Shown here in pieces: positions 41,304 to 49,034 of a stretch of DNA of 64,000 bases; the first letter of the stretch is position 1, and every line of letters starts with the position of its first letter. The stretch covers positions 1-64,000 of the forward strand of contig CAZWEJ010000001.1 in assembly GCA_964632435.1 (NCBI GenBank), given 5' to 3'. Both the position numbers and the translations under genes were made by a program. This stretch comes from CAZWEJ01 sp964632435. GTDB taxonomy: Bacteria > Patescibacteriota > Saccharimonadia > UBA4664 > SCTI01. The notes under the pieces are model-generated. The model worked only from the letters and a program-made list of their open reading frames with translations, did no database searches and was not told the DNA's origin.

Positions 41304-42479
41304 ATGGCCGAGTTTCAACGAACTAAGCCCCACGTTAACGTCGGTACCATGGGTCACGTCGACCACGGAAAGACCACGCTAACTGCTGCCATTACCGCTG
41401 TATTGGCAAAGAAGCTACCTAGCGATATCAACAAACCTATCGCTTACGACCAAATTGATAACGCTCCAGAAGAGAAGCAGCGTGGTATCACAATCGCTAC
41501 ATCTCACCAGGAGTATGAGTCCGAGAAGCGACACTATGCTCACGTCGACATGCCAGGACACGCAGACTATGTTAAGAACATGATCACTGGTGCTGCTCAG
41601 GTTGACGGTGCTATTCTCGTAGTAAGCGCTGCTGACGGCCCAATGCCTCAGACTCGTGAGCACATCCTTCTTGCAAAGCAAGTTGGTGTTCCTTACATCC
41701 TTGTCTACATGAACAAGATGGATATGGCCGATCCAGAGCTAGCAGAGCTCGTAGAAATGGAAGTTCGTGAGCTTCTTGCAAAGCAAGGCTTCGACGAGAA
41801 CTGCCCAATTGTTAAGGGTTCAGCTCTTAAGGCTCTTGAAGGCGACGCAGCTGCAGAAGACTCAATCATGGAGCTTGTTAAAGCTATGGATGAGTCAATC
41901 CCAGAGCCAAAGCGTGAGATTGATAAGCCATTCATGATGGCAATCGAAGATGTATTCTCAATTAAGGGACGTGGTACTGTTGCTACCGGTCGAATCGACC
42001 AAGGAAAGCTCGCAGTTAACGACGAAGTTGAGATCGTTGGTATCCGCCCTACCAAGAAAACCGTTGTAACCGGTGTTGAGATGTTCAAGAAGCTTCTTCC
42101 TGACGCTCAAGCAGGTGACAACGTTGGTGCACTTCTCCGTGGTATTGAGCGAACCGACATCGAGCGCGGTCAGGTTTTGGCCAAGCCAGGTTCAATTACT
42201 CCTCACACTGAGTTTGATGCCGAAGTATACGTTTTGAACAAAGAAGAGGGTGGTCGACACACTCCATTCTTCAAGGGCTACAAGCCTCAGTTCTACATCC
42301 GAACAACCGATGTTACCGGAGAGATCCAGTTTGAAGGTGAGATGGTTATGCCGGGTGATAACGTTCAGATGAAGGTTAAATTGATTGCTCCTATCGCCAT
42401 GGAAGAAGGTCTCCGATTCGCTATCCGCGAAGGTGGACGAACCGTTGGCGCAGGTGTTGTCACAAAGATTACCAAGTAA
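41304..42479 (+). CDS. tuf: Elongation factor Tu
   Basis: 391 residues from ATG 41304, chosen for AAAGGAG 5 nt upstream; an ATG at 41280 is in frame but lacks an SD. EF-Tu delivers aminoacyl-tRNA to the ribosome. G1 is GHVDHGKTT (18-26) and G4 is NKMD. Switch II reads DMPGHADY (82-89), where Met83 replaces the usual Cys; the catalytic His86 is present. Domains 2 and 3 are complete, ending GAGVVTKITK. Separated from fusA by an orphan cassette and with its own promoter. Confidence 0.98.
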   Translation: MAEFQRTKPHVNVGTMGHVDHGKTTLTAAITAVLAKKLPSDINKPIAYDQIDNAPEEKQRGITIATSHQEYESEKRHYAHVDMPGHADYVKNMITGAAQVDGAILVVSAADGPMPQTREHILLAKQVGVPYILVYMNKMDMADPELAELVEMEVRELLAKQGFDENCPIVKGSALKALEGDAAAEDSIMELVKAMDESIPEPKREIDKPFMMAIEDVFSIKGRGTVATGRIDQGKLAVNDEVEIVGIRPTKKTVVTGVEMFKKLLPDAQAGDNVGALLRGIERTDIERGQVLAKPGSITPHTEFDAEVYVLNKEEGGRHTPFFKGYKPQFYIRTTDVTGEIQFEGEMVMPGDNVQMKVKLIAPIAMEEGLRFAIREGGRTVGAGVVTKITK

Positions 42480-42490
42480 CATAGATTTCA

Positions 42491-42814
42491 ATGGCTGAAA
42501 AAGACGCACCTAAACAACGAATCCGAATTAGATTAAAGGCTTACGATAACAAGGTTATCGATCAGTCGGCTAAGCAGATCCTAGATACTGCTACACGTAC
42601 CGGCGCAAAGGTAGCGGGGCCAATCCCGCTGCCTACAGATCGAAATACCACCACTGTTATTAAGAGCCCTCACATCTTTAAAAAGTCTCGAGAACAGTTC
42701 GAGATGCGGGTTCATAAGCGGCTGATTGATATCACCGAGCCGACAGCAAAAACTGTCGACTCGCTGATGAATCTCAATCTTCCAGCTGGCGTCGACATCG
42801 AAATCAAAATGTAA
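42491..42814 (+). CDS. rpsJ: 30S ribosomal protein S10 (uS10)
   Basis: 107 residues. The S10 core (RIRIRLKAYDNKVIDQSAKQILDTA; GPIPLPTD; HKRLIDITEPTAKTVDSLMNLNLPAGVDIEIKM) is complete. It also serves as NusE in antitermination complexes in other bacteria. It starts 11 bp after tuf and ends at a terminator, so it is uncoupled from rplC, which is 2.5 kb away under a different promoter. Confidence 0.98.
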   Translation: MAEKDAPKQRIRIRLKAYDNKVIDQSAKQILDTATRTGAKVAGPIPLPTDRNTTTVIKSPHIFKKSREQFEMRVHKRLIDITEPTAKTVDSLMNLNLPAGVDIEIKM

Positions 42815-42820
42815 CACTAG

Positions 42821-42845
42821 AAACTGCCCCGAAAGGGGCGTTTTT
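42821..42845 (+). terminator. Terminator after rpsJ
   Basis: GCCCC-GAAA-GGGGC stem-loop followed by GTTTTT. Confidence 0.92.
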
Positions 42846-42860
42846 AGTATAAAAGTCGTG

Positions 42861-42866
42861 TATAAT
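42861..42866 (+). promoter_or_regulatory. -10 box of a leaderless ArsR-type gene
   Basis: Perfect TATAAT preceded directly by TG, ending 7 nt before ATG 42874. There is no SD, and the -35 is poor. Confidence 0.65.
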
Positions 42867-42873
42867 TAACCAC

Positions 42874-43209
42874 ATGGTTAAACGAACAGATTTAAACACA
42901 GTTTTTCGATGTATATCCGATCCAACCCGGAGGCACATACTTGAGCATCTCTCCGAGATGGCGAGGCCGATGAGCGTGTTGGAGCTCGCGGAACCTCACA
43001 ATATGAGCCTCCCCGCTGTGTCCAAGCATCTTCGCTATCTTGAGAAGGCCGGGCTTGTGAAAAGGACCGTCAAAGGTCGTGTTCATTCTTTCGAAATTAT
43101 TCAGGAGCCTCTCAAGATGGCAGAGGCGTGGGTCGTATATTACCTGCAGTGTTGGAATAAGCAGCTTGATGTTATAGAGAGTACAAAAAAGGAAAGCAGC
43201 ATCTTCTAA
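42874..43209 (+). CDS. ArsR/SmtB-type winged-helix transcriptional regulator
   Basis: 111 residues. FRCISDPTRRHILEHLSE is the typical ArsR opening. The helix-turn-helix spans about 38-72 (SVLELAEPHNMSLPAVSKHLRYLEKAGLVKR) and the wing follows (VKGRVHSFEI). No metal-binding CxC motif (ELCVCDL-like) is visible, so it is not an obvious metal sensor. The C-terminal helix could mediate dimerisation. It is monocistronic and probably leaderless. Target unknown. Confidence 0.9.
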   Translation: MVKRTDLNTVFRCISDPTRRHILEHLSEMARPMSVLELAEPHNMSLPAVSKHLRYLEKAGLVKRTVKGRVHSFEIIQEPLKMAEAWVVYYLQCWNKQLDVIESTKKESSIF

Positions 43210-43224
43210 CTTGTTATGGTTGCG

Positions 43225-43247
43225 TTTTGGCCTCGGTAAAGCCAAAA
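43225..43247 (+). terminator. Hairpin after the ArsR-type gene
   Basis: Perfect 7-bp stem TTTTGGC/GCCAAAA with a 9-nt loop and no T-run after it. It could be a weak terminator or a regulatory stem. Confidence 0.4.
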
Positions 43248-43273
43248 TGATATCAACAAAGGGGTAGAAGTAG

Positions 43274-43777
43274 ATGGATTTTCAGGAAGCGATCATTTTT
43301 GTAAGTGCAGTCATTATTGTTGTGGCTGCTGGGGTTGTCCTTGGTGCGGTTATACGGGGCAGGAGCATCAAGCAATCAGAGAAGGTTGGCTTAATTCAAC
43401 AGCGCAAAGCGGAGTTATATTCGGAAATTATTGGCGCCCTCGACACAATAGTTGAAGACAATGATCAAAAAAAACAGTGGTTTATCCACCGATACTACCA
43501 AGCTCTAGTCTATGCGCCCGACAATGTGATTGCTTCCATTAATAGGTATCTTGATGGTGTTACAGCAATAGGAGCGGATCTCTCGCCAGACAAGATAATG
43601 GAGCTTCGCGGTAAAGCCGTAAGGTCAATGAGAGCAGATATCCAGGGATACCTGAATGCTAAAACACGGCTTCCACTCCCTGAACTTTATCGAATAGAGG
43701 TTAAGGCGCCAGCACATCCGGCTCTAAAAGAAGATTCGAAAAAGAGTAAACAAAAACCCGTTGCTCAGGAAAAATAG
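43274..43777 (+). CDS. Single-pass membrane protein of unknown function
   Basis: 167 residues. Residues 6-28 are a transmembrane helix (AIIFVSAVIIVVAAGVVLGAV). A soluble helical domain (about 35-145) with charged segments follows, and a lysine-rich tail ends it. AAAGGGG lies about 10 nt before the ATG. No family recognised. Its place at the head of four small orphan envelope genes suggests an envelope function, but nothing more specific can be said. Confidence 0.75.
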   Translation: MDFQEAIIFVSAVIIVVAAGVVLGAVIRGRSIKQSEKVGLIQQRKAELYSEIIGALDTIVEDNDQKKQWFIHRYYQALVYAPDNVIASINRYLDGVTAIGADLSPDKIMELRGKAVRSMRADIQGYLNAKTRLPLPELYRIEVKAPAHPALKEDSKKSKQKPVAQEK

Positions 43778-43778
43778 T

Positions 43779-43807
43779 TTGCACCAGGTAAGCTTAAGAG
43801 GTATATT
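43779..43807 (+). promoter_or_regulatory. Promoter of the 39-residue Cys-rich protein gene
   Basis: TTGCAC (43779-43784), 17 nt, TATATT (43802-43807). Confidence 0.6.
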
Positions 43808-43835
43808 CAAATCAAAACCATAAAAAGAGGGAAAA

Positions 43836-43955
43836 ATGGCGGTAAAAAAATGCACCAACAAAAACTGTAATGCGAATGTAAAGGTTTGCAAGGACAAAAG
43901 CTGTAGCGCTAAAGGCCCACACGGTCATTGTTCAAACGGGCATAAAGTAAAGTAG
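43836..43955 (+). CDS. 39-residue Cys/His-rich small protein
   Basis: ATG 43836 with AGAGGG 4 nt upstream encodes MAVKKCTNKNCNANVKVCKD and 19 more residues. Two C-x4-C units (Cys6/Cys11 and Cys18/Cys23) form an imperfect internal repeat. The C-terminus carries His29, His31, Cys32 and His36. The highly basic, metal-ligand-rich composition suggests a tiny zinc or heavy-metal binding protein (inference). It has its own promoter and precedes a TTG-initiated membrane protein by 7 bp, so the two may be coupled. Confidence 0.65.
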   Translation: MAVKKCTNKNCNANVKVCKDKSCSAKGPHGHCSNGHKVK

Positions 43956-43962
43956 GCCTCCT

Positions 43963-44424
43963 TTGGAAAAGCGAAAGGTCAAACGACCGGCAGGCTCGAC
44001 GCGACAACAGATTGTAAAGAGATACAACTCTCGGGCTTGGTATCAGCTGCCTGATTGGGCTCAACAGTTTGTTGTTAGTGCCGCTCCTTGGTTCACTGGT
44101 CTGATCGTGGCTGTCTTGACGCCTGCAGCGGCACTTGCTCTGGTATTAGGGTTCCACTCGTTACCCCTTGAAATTATTGGGGTACCTGGGACTGAGAATG
44201 ATTTTGGCTTAGCTGCATTTATTCTATTAGTAAAAGTTGCTCTACTAGCGCTAGCTCTAAAGCCCCTTTACAGGAGGCAAGCGAGGGGTTGGACTTACTT
44301 AATTTTGGCATCATTTGTCCATTTGCTTCACAGTATATGGTTGCAGCACCCCGTTTCGGGAACACTTATTTGTTTAGGGACTCTATATCTGTATAGCCAG
44401 GTACGTCGCTGGTACACGCAGTAG
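43963..44424 (+). CDS. Membrane protein, paralogue 1
   Basis: 153 residues from TTG 43963. After a basic N-terminus there are about four hydrophobic segments: 44-68, 85-103, 113-128 and 130-145. It shares YQLP near residue 28, a PWxxxxIVxLxPAxxLALxxG core, and a basic R-x-x-GW motif between helices with the protein at 44482-44931, so the two are tandem paralogues. No clear SD precedes it; coupling to the 39-residue gene is plausible. Function unknown. Confidence 0.75.
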   Translation: MEKRKVKRPAGSTRQQIVKRYNSRAWYQLPDWAQQFVVSAAPWFTGLIVAVLTPAAALALVLGFHSLPLEIIGVPGTENDFGLAAFILLVKVALLALALKPLYRRQARGWTYLILASFVHLLHSIWLQHPVSGTLICLGTLYLYSQVRRWYTQ

Positions 44425-44426
44425 TC

Positions 44427-44455
44427 TTGCAGGTAAAAAGCATAAGCGGTATACT
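44427..44455 (+). promoter_or_regulatory. Promoter of the second membrane paralogue
   Basis: TTGCAG (44427-44432), 17 nt, TATACT (44450-44455), then a 25-nt leader with the SD AAGGA. Confidence 0.65.
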
Positions 44456-44481
44456 TCGCTTAAGTAATAGAAGGATGCCAA

Positions 44482-44931
44482 ATGGCCACCTCAAACCCCT
44501 TAAATAGTATAGTAAGCTCTCTTGAGCCATATTTCACAACAAAATCGCCCTATCAGCTGCCGAAGAACATCAGAGAGTTTTTAGTAAAATACATACCTTG
44601 GATTAATGTTGTCATCCTGGTAATACTGGCTCCAGGAATTTTGCTCGCCCTTGGCATAGGAACTGCAACTCTACCATTTAGTGGAATTGCAGGCGTCGAC
44701 TCCGCAACAGGGTTAACCATCACCCTCCTTGCGCTTGTAATACAAGTTGTATTGATGATCGCAGCGCTACCTGGTTTGTTCAACCGTAAAATCAGTGGTT
44801 GGAATCTTTCATTTTATGCTGTCATATTCAATCTTGCTTATAGCCTACTCAATTTCCAGATTCTAAGTGGGCTTCTTGGGGCTTTGATCGGAGCTTACGT
44901 TCTATTCCAGATAAAGTCTTATTACAAATAG
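44482..44931 (+). CDS. Membrane protein, paralogue 2
   Basis: 149 residues with the same layout as 43963-44424: YQLP at about residues 23-26, PW at 39-40, hydrophobic helices at about 42-68, 77-100, 110-127 and 128-145, and the short cytoplasmic-looking link NRKISGWN. It ends in a basic/aromatic tail (FQIKSYYK), parallel to the other copy. Probably four transmembrane helices. No family with known function recognised. Confidence 0.8.
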   Translation: MATSNPLNSIVSSLEPYFTTKSPYQLPKNIREFLVKYIPWINVVILVILAPGILLALGIGTATLPFSGIAGVDSATGLTITLLALVIQVVLMIAALPGLFNRKISGWNLSFYAVIFNLAYSLLNFQILSGLLGALIGAYVLFQIKSYYK

Positions 44932-44935
44932 CCTA

Positions 44936-45181
44936 ATGGCCAAGAAAAACGCTACAACCGAATATGATAGTGTTTATTTCTTAAAAATTTTAATCTATCT
45001 GATTCTTGGAACAGTTTGGCTCTCAAATGGAGAAAGTCGAACCCTGCCAGTAGGCTTAATAGTGGGTATTGTGGCTGTTCAGCACGAAAAATTACAAATT
45101 GACCGAAAAATTGAGTACGCACTATTACTAATTGGAACTATTTTAGGCCTGGTAGGCATTGGTTTAACAATAAATTTGTAG
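44936..45181 (+). CDS. Small two-helix membrane protein
   Basis: 81 residues with hydrophobic segments at about 11-24 and 32-48 and a third at 58-80, separated by short charged links. The ATG lies 4 bp after the paralogue 2 stop, so it is in the same transcript. There are no motifs beyond hydrophobicity. The S10-cluster promoter begins immediately downstream, with no terminator hairpin between. Confidence 0.7.
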   Translation: MAKKNATTEYDSVYFLKILIYLILGTVWLSNGESRTLPVGLIVGIVAVQHEKLQIDRKIEYALLLIGTILGLVGIGLTINL

Positions 45182-45208
45182 CCGCAACATAATCAATTTC
45201 TCTATCTG

Positions 45209-45238
45209 TTGACAGATGTGTCAAAACTCTGTTATATT
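45209..45238 (+). promoter_or_regulatory. Main ribosomal-cluster promoter upstream of rplC
   Basis: Consensus TTGACA (45209-45214), 18 nt, TATATT (45233-45238). It is the only strong promoter seen ahead of the 14-kb rplC-rpsI cluster. Confidence 0.8.
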
Positions 45239-45273
45239 TACTTGGTAACTTTTGCTCAATTTAGAGCTTAGAA

Positions 45274-45321
45274 CTAGGAGTTGATCTGGTCCGTGAGCCG
45301 CGGATACCGCTCGAATCCTAG
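45274..45321 (+). promoter_or_regulatory. Structured leader of the rplC cluster
   Basis: CTAGGA/TCCTAG closes a 36-nt domain with an internal GCGG-ATA-CCGC hairpin. Its position fits an autoregulatory ribosomal-protein leader; in E. coli, L4 controls the S10 operon this way. The ligand here is unknown. Confidence 0.5.
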
Positions 45322-45350
45322 AATTTGTTTTGTTTAATATAAGGAGTGGC

Positions 45351-45989
45351 ATGAAAGCCTTGCTCGGCCGAAAACTTGGAATGACCCAGCTGTTTGACGA
45401 CAACGGCAATGTTGCGCGTGTCACTATAGTAGAGGCAGGCCCTTGCGTGGTTACTCAAGTGCGAACTGGCGAAAACGACGGCTACCAAGCTGTACAAATT
45501 GGCTTTGGTAAGCACAAAAACGCTAGCAAGCCGCAGGAAGGCCACGCTACATTTGATGGCGTAACTCCTCGTCATATCAAAGAAGTTCGTATGGACGATA
45601 CCGTTGTAAATGTAGAAGAAGTTGAAGGCGACAACAAGCTCAAGGTTGGCGACAAGCTGGATGTCAGTATTTTTGAAGTTGGAGACAAGATCCAGGTAAC
45701 TGGTACTAGTAAAGGTAAGGGGTTTGCAGGAACTGTAAAGCGTCACAACTTCAACACTGGTCCAAAAACACACGGTTCACATAATTATCGTCAACCAGGT
45801 TCAATTGGTTCAGGATACCCACAGCACGTATTCAAGGGAATTAAGATGGCCGGTCGAATGGGTGGCGAGAAGGTTACTACAAAGGGGCTCAAGATTGTCT
45901 CAGTTGATGCCGAGAACAACCTGATCGCTATAAAGGGCGCAGTTCCTGGGCCGCGTAAGTCAATCGTTATGATCCGAGGCGCGAAGTAA
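45351..45989 (+). CDS. rplC: 50S ribosomal protein L3 (uL3)
   Basis: 212 residues from ATG 45351, supported by AAGGAG 4 nt upstream; the frame is open to 45330 but without an SD. MKALLGRKLGMTQLFDDNGN is the classic start. The central GKGFAGTVKRHNF and GSHNYRQPGSIGSGYPQHVFKGIKMAGRMG extension that reaches toward the peptidyl transferase centre is present. First gene after the structured leader; its stop overlaps rplD by 1 bp. Confidence 0.98.
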   Translation: MKALLGRKLGMTQLFDDNGNVARVTIVEAGPCVVTQVRTGENDGYQAVQIGFGKHKNASKPQEGHATFDGVTPRHIKEVRMDDTVVNVEEVEGDNKLKVGDKLDVSIFEVGDKIQVTGTSKGKGFAGTVKRHNFNTGPKTHGSHNYRQPGSIGSGYPQHVFKGIKMAGRMGGEKVTTKGLKIVSVDAENNLIAIKGAVPGPRKSIVMIRGAK

Positions 45990-46621
45990 TGGCCCAAGCA
46001 ATTATTTATTCAAAGACAGGAGCTAAGAAAGAGGCTCCAGCAAAGCTCAGCAGCAAAGTATTCGCTGTCGAAGCTAATAATGACCTTTTAAAGCAGGCTT
46101 ATGAGACCTACCTAGCTAATGGTCGAGCATCAAGTGCAAAAACAAAGAGCCGTGGCGAGGTTCGTGGTGGTGGTCGTAAGCCTTGGAAGCAAAAAGGTAC
46201 AGGGCGAGCGCGTGCAGGTTCAATCCGACTTCCTCACTGGAAGGGCGGTGGTGTTGCTTTTGGACCAACCGGCGAGCAAAACTACACCAAGGATATGCCA
46301 GTTAAAGCCAAGCGAACTGCTATTAGGCAAGCTCTCAGCGTTCAGGCAAAAGACAAAAAGATTGTCATTCTTGAGTCATTTACAGGCGGCGAAGGCAAGG
46401 TCAAGCCAGTTGCTCAACTCCTAGACAAAATCAATCTTGATGGAAGCGTCCTAATCGTTGTTTCCGAGAAGACGCCTGTTATTGATCGTGCAACTCGCAA
46501 TCTTCCAGGAGTAAAGGTTGTTTCGGCAAAATACCTCAATGTTTTCTCAATTCTTAACGCCGACTGGGTCGTAATGACTACTGACGCGGAAAAGATCGTA
46601 ACAGAATGGCTGGAGGCGTAG
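45989..46621 (+). CDS. rplD: 50S ribosomal protein L4 (uL4)
   Basis: 210 residues. The exit-tunnel loop contains SRGEVRGGGRKPWKQKGTGRARAGSIR, followed by PHWKGGGVAFGP. The globular C-terminal part (VVSEKTPVIDRATRNLPGVKVVSAKYLNVFSIL) is normal. It starts in a TAATG overlap with rplC. In other bacteria L4 also represses its own operon, which fits the upstream leader structure. Confidence 0.98.
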   Translation: MAQAIIYSKTGAKKEAPAKLSSKVFAVEANNDLLKQAYETYLANGRASSAKTKSRGEVRGGGRKPWKQKGTGRARAGSIRLPHWKGGGVAFGPTGEQNYTKDMPVKAKRTAIRQALSVQAKDKKIVILESFTGGEGKVKPVAQLLDKINLDGSVLIVVSEKTPVIDRATRNLPGVKVVSAKYLNVFSILNADWVVMTTDAEKIVTEWLEA

Positions 46622-46622
46622 C

Positions 46623-46907
46623 ATGAGCATGGCACTAGTACCACGAGTAAGCGAAAAGGCTATGGCACTTGCCGAGCAGGGAGTTTACGTATTTAACGTC
46701 CCTACAACCGCAAACAAGATTGAGGTAGCGAAGGAAGTCGAGAAGGCCTTCAACGTTAGCGTGGTTGATGTAAACATTTTGATCCATAAGGGCAAGCAAG
46801 TATCTAGGCGATACGGCAAGAATGCTGGGAAGCGCAATAATACCAAAAAAGCCATGGTTACGGTAAAGAAGGGGCAGAAAATAGCCCTGTTTGAGGAGGG
46901 CAAGTAA
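46623..46907 (+). CDS. rplW: 50S ribosomal protein L23 (uL23)
   Basis: 94 residues. L23 sits at the tunnel exit and is the docking site for trigger factor and SRP. VPRVSEKAMALAEQGVYVFNVPTTANKIEVAKEVEKAFNV is the typical fold, with the basic loop RRYGKNAGKRNN near residue 60. Two ATGs (46623 and 46629) are possible starts. It overlaps rplB by 1 bp. Confidence 0.97.
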   Translation: MSMALVPRVSEKAMALAEQGVYVFNVPTTANKIEVAKEVEKAFNVSVVDVNILIHKGKQVSRRYGKNAGKRNNTKKAMVTVKKGQKIALFEEGK

Positions 46908-47743
46908 TGGCAGTTCGACTATACAAGCCAACGACTCCAGGTCGACGAGGAATGACCTCGATCGATACAAGTCAAATTACCAAGAAGAAGCCAGAGAAGT
47001 CACTTCTTGTGCCTATGAAGGCTGGTTCCGGTCGAAACAACCAGGGTCGAATTACCATTCGTCACCGAGGTGGAGCGGTGAAGCGCTTCTATCGATTGGT
47101 TGATTTCCGACTTGTACCTGGGTTTAGTGGCAAGATTACCGCAATTGAGTACGACCCAAACCGCAGTGCGCACATTGCCTTGGTCGAACTAAAGAATGGC
47201 AAGAAAGCCTATATCCTTGCAGGTAATGATATGAAAGTTGGGCAGAAGATTGAAAGCGGCTCAGATGTGGAGATTCGCCGAGGCAATCGATTGCCACTTG
47301 CCAACATCCCTGTAGGTACTCAGATTTACAATATTGAGCTAGTTCTCGGCAAAGGCGGTCAAATTGCTCGTAGCGCTGGAACAAAAGCCCAGCTCGTCGC
47401 AAAAGAAGGTGAGTTTTGCCAGGTCCGACTTCCTAGTGGGGAAGTTCGTCTTGTGAATCAGAACTGCATGGCAACAATCGGTGCTGTCGGTAACGAGGCT
47501 CACCAGAACGTTAAGTATGGTAGCGCCGGTCGTCGTCGTCGAATGGGTTGGCGCCCTACCGTTCGCGGTAAGGCTATGAACCCAGTTGATCACCCTCACG
47601 GTGGTGGAGAAGGTGGTACCGATATCGGTTTGAAGCATCAGAAGACCCCTTGGGGTAAGGCAGCACTTGGTCTTAAGACCCGACGCCGCAAATTAACAGA
47701 CCGCATGATTGTACGCGGACGTAAGCAAGGTAGGAGACGCTAA
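46907..47743 (+). CDS. rplB: 50S ribosomal protein L2 (uL2)
   Basis: 278 residues, close to the usual length. L2 supports subunit association and the peptidyl transferase region. GRNNQGRITIRHRGGAVKRFYR at the N-terminus, the GYDPNRSAHIAL-type block (EYDPNRSAHIALV), and the C-terminal PTVRGKAMNPVDHPHGGGEG loop with the conserved histidine are intact. Confidence 0.98.
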   Translation: MAVRLYKPTTPGRRGMTSIDTSQITKKKPEKSLLVPMKAGSGRNNQGRITIRHRGGAVKRFYRLVDFRLVPGFSGKITAIEYDPNRSAHIALVELKNGKKAYILAGNDMKVGQKIESGSDVEIRRGNRLPLANIPVGTQIYNIELVLGKGGQIARSAGTKAQLVAKEGEFCQVRLPSGEVRLVNQNCMATIGAVGNEAHQNVKYGSAGRRRRMGWRPTVRGKAMNPVDHPHGGGEGGTDIGLKHQKTPWGKAALGLKTRRRKLTDRMIVRGRKQGRRR

Positions 47744-48019
47744 ATGAGTCGTTCACTCAAAAAAGGCCCATACGTAGATGAAAAGTTGATGAAAAAAGTC
47801 GACAAGCTTAGTGCTGGCGACAAGACGGTAATCAAGACTTGGGCTCGATCAAGCACTATCACACCTGAAATGGTTGGTTTTACTTTTGCTGTTCACAACG
47901 GACGACAACATCTTCCAGTATTCGTTACAGAGAATATGGTTGGTCACAAGTTAGGTGAGTTCTCTCCTACCCGTAAATTCCGTGGTCACGGCGGTAAGCT
48001 GGCGAAAGGTAAGAAATAA
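47744..48019 (+). CDS. rpsS: 30S ribosomal protein S19 (uS19)
   Basis: 91 residues. The start MSRSLKKGPYVDEKLMKKV, the WARSSTITPEMVGFTFAVHNGRQHLPVFV core and the ending GHKLGEFSPTRKFRGHGGKL are all canonical. S19 pairs with S13 in the 30S head. It begins directly after rplB and overlaps rplV by 1 bp. Confidence 0.98.
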   Translation: MSRSLKKGPYVDEKLMKKVDKLSAGDKTVIKTWARSSTITPEMVGFTFAVHNGRQHLPVFVTENMVGHKLGEFSPTRKFRGHGGKLAKGKK

Positions 48020-48396
48020 TGAACGTTCGTGCTAAAGCAAAATTCGTTGGCACTTCACCTCGCAAAATCAGCTTGGTCGCTGCTCTTATTCGTGGCAAAA
48101 AAGTTGATGAGGCAAGAACTGTTCTCAACAACACCCAAAAGCGCGCTACCGATCCAGTTGGCAAAGTTTTGAATAGTGCTATTGCTAATGCCGAGAACAA
48201 CTTCAACTTGAGTTCGAAGAACTTGATTGTTGAGTCGGTCCTTGTCGGCCCTGGCCCAACCCTAAAGCGATTTCGCCCCCGAGCGCAGGGTCGCGCAGCT
48301 TCAATCTTAAAGCGAACTAGCCACATAACTGTGGTGTTGAAAGATTCATCAAAGGCTAAGGCAACAGACGTTAAGGCCAAGAAGGAGGCCAAATAA
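48019..48396 (+). CDS. rplV: 50S ribosomal protein L22 (uL22)
   Basis: 125 residues. The globular domain starts with NVRAKAKFVGTSPRKISLVAALIRGK. The beta-hairpin that lines the exit tunnel is recognisable (VGPGPTLKRFRPRAQGRAASILKRTSHITVVL). A short lysine/alanine tail extends the C-terminus. It overlaps rpsC by 1 bp. Confidence 0.98.
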   Translation: MNVRAKAKFVGTSPRKISLVAALIRGKKVDEARTVLNNTQKRATDPVGKVLNSAIANAENNFNLSSKNLIVESVLVGPGPTLKRFRPRAQGRAASILKRTSHITVVLKDSSKAKATDVKAKKEAK

Positions 48397-49025
48397 TGGG
48401 ACAGAAAGTAAATCCGCGCAGTCTGCGCCTACAAGTTGATAAAGACTGGCAGTCAAAGTGGTTTGCCAGTAAGCAGACCTATGCTGATCAGCTGGTTGAA
48501 GACGTTAAGCTTCGCCGTGCTGTCGAAGGTAAGCTCAGTCGACGCGCCGGTGTTTCTCGAGTAGACATCGAGCGATCACCAAATCTCATTACGGTCACAA
48601 TTTATACATCAAAGCCAGGAGTTGTTATCGGTCGAGGTGGAAGTGGCGCCGAAGAGCTCAAAAAGCTGCTTGTTAAGATCTGCAATGCGCCCGTCAAGGT
48701 CAGCATTGAGGAGATAAAGCGCCCAGAAACCAACGCCAAATTGGTTGCCGAAAACATTGCAGGTCAGCTTGAGCGACGAATTTCATTTAGGCGAGCTATG
48801 AAAATGGCTGCCGAGAATGCAGTTAAGTCAGGCGCTAAAGGTGCAAAGATAACCGTCGCTGGTCGTTTAAATGGCGCTGAAATGGGTCGCCGCGAAACTG
48901 TTGCTAACGGGTCAATTCCTTTGCACACTTTACGAGCAGACATTGATTACGCCCATGCTGAGGCAAAAACAACCTACGGCATCATTGGTGTCAAGGTATG
49001 GATATTTAAAGGAAACAAGTTCTAG
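48396..49025 (+). CDS. rpsC: 30S ribosomal protein S3 (uS3)
   Basis: 209 residues. The KH domain contains KPGVVIGRGGSGAEELKKLL and the C-terminal domain AKGAKITVAGRLNGAEMGRRE. S3 lies at the mRNA entry tunnel and helps unwind mRNA. MGQKVNPRSLRL is the expected start. It is slightly short at the C-terminus compared with E. coli (233). Confidence 0.98.
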   Translation: MGQKVNPRSLRLQVDKDWQSKWFASKQTYADQLVEDVKLRRAVEGKLSRRAGVSRVDIERSPNLITVTIYTSKPGVVIGRGGSGAEELKKLLVKICNAPVKVSIEEIKRPETNAKLVAENIAGQLERRISFRRAMKMAAENAVKSGAKGAKITVAGRLNGAEMGRRETVANGSIPLHTLRADIDYAHAEAKTTYGIIGVKVWIFKGNKF

Positions 49026-49034
49026 AGGTCGATT

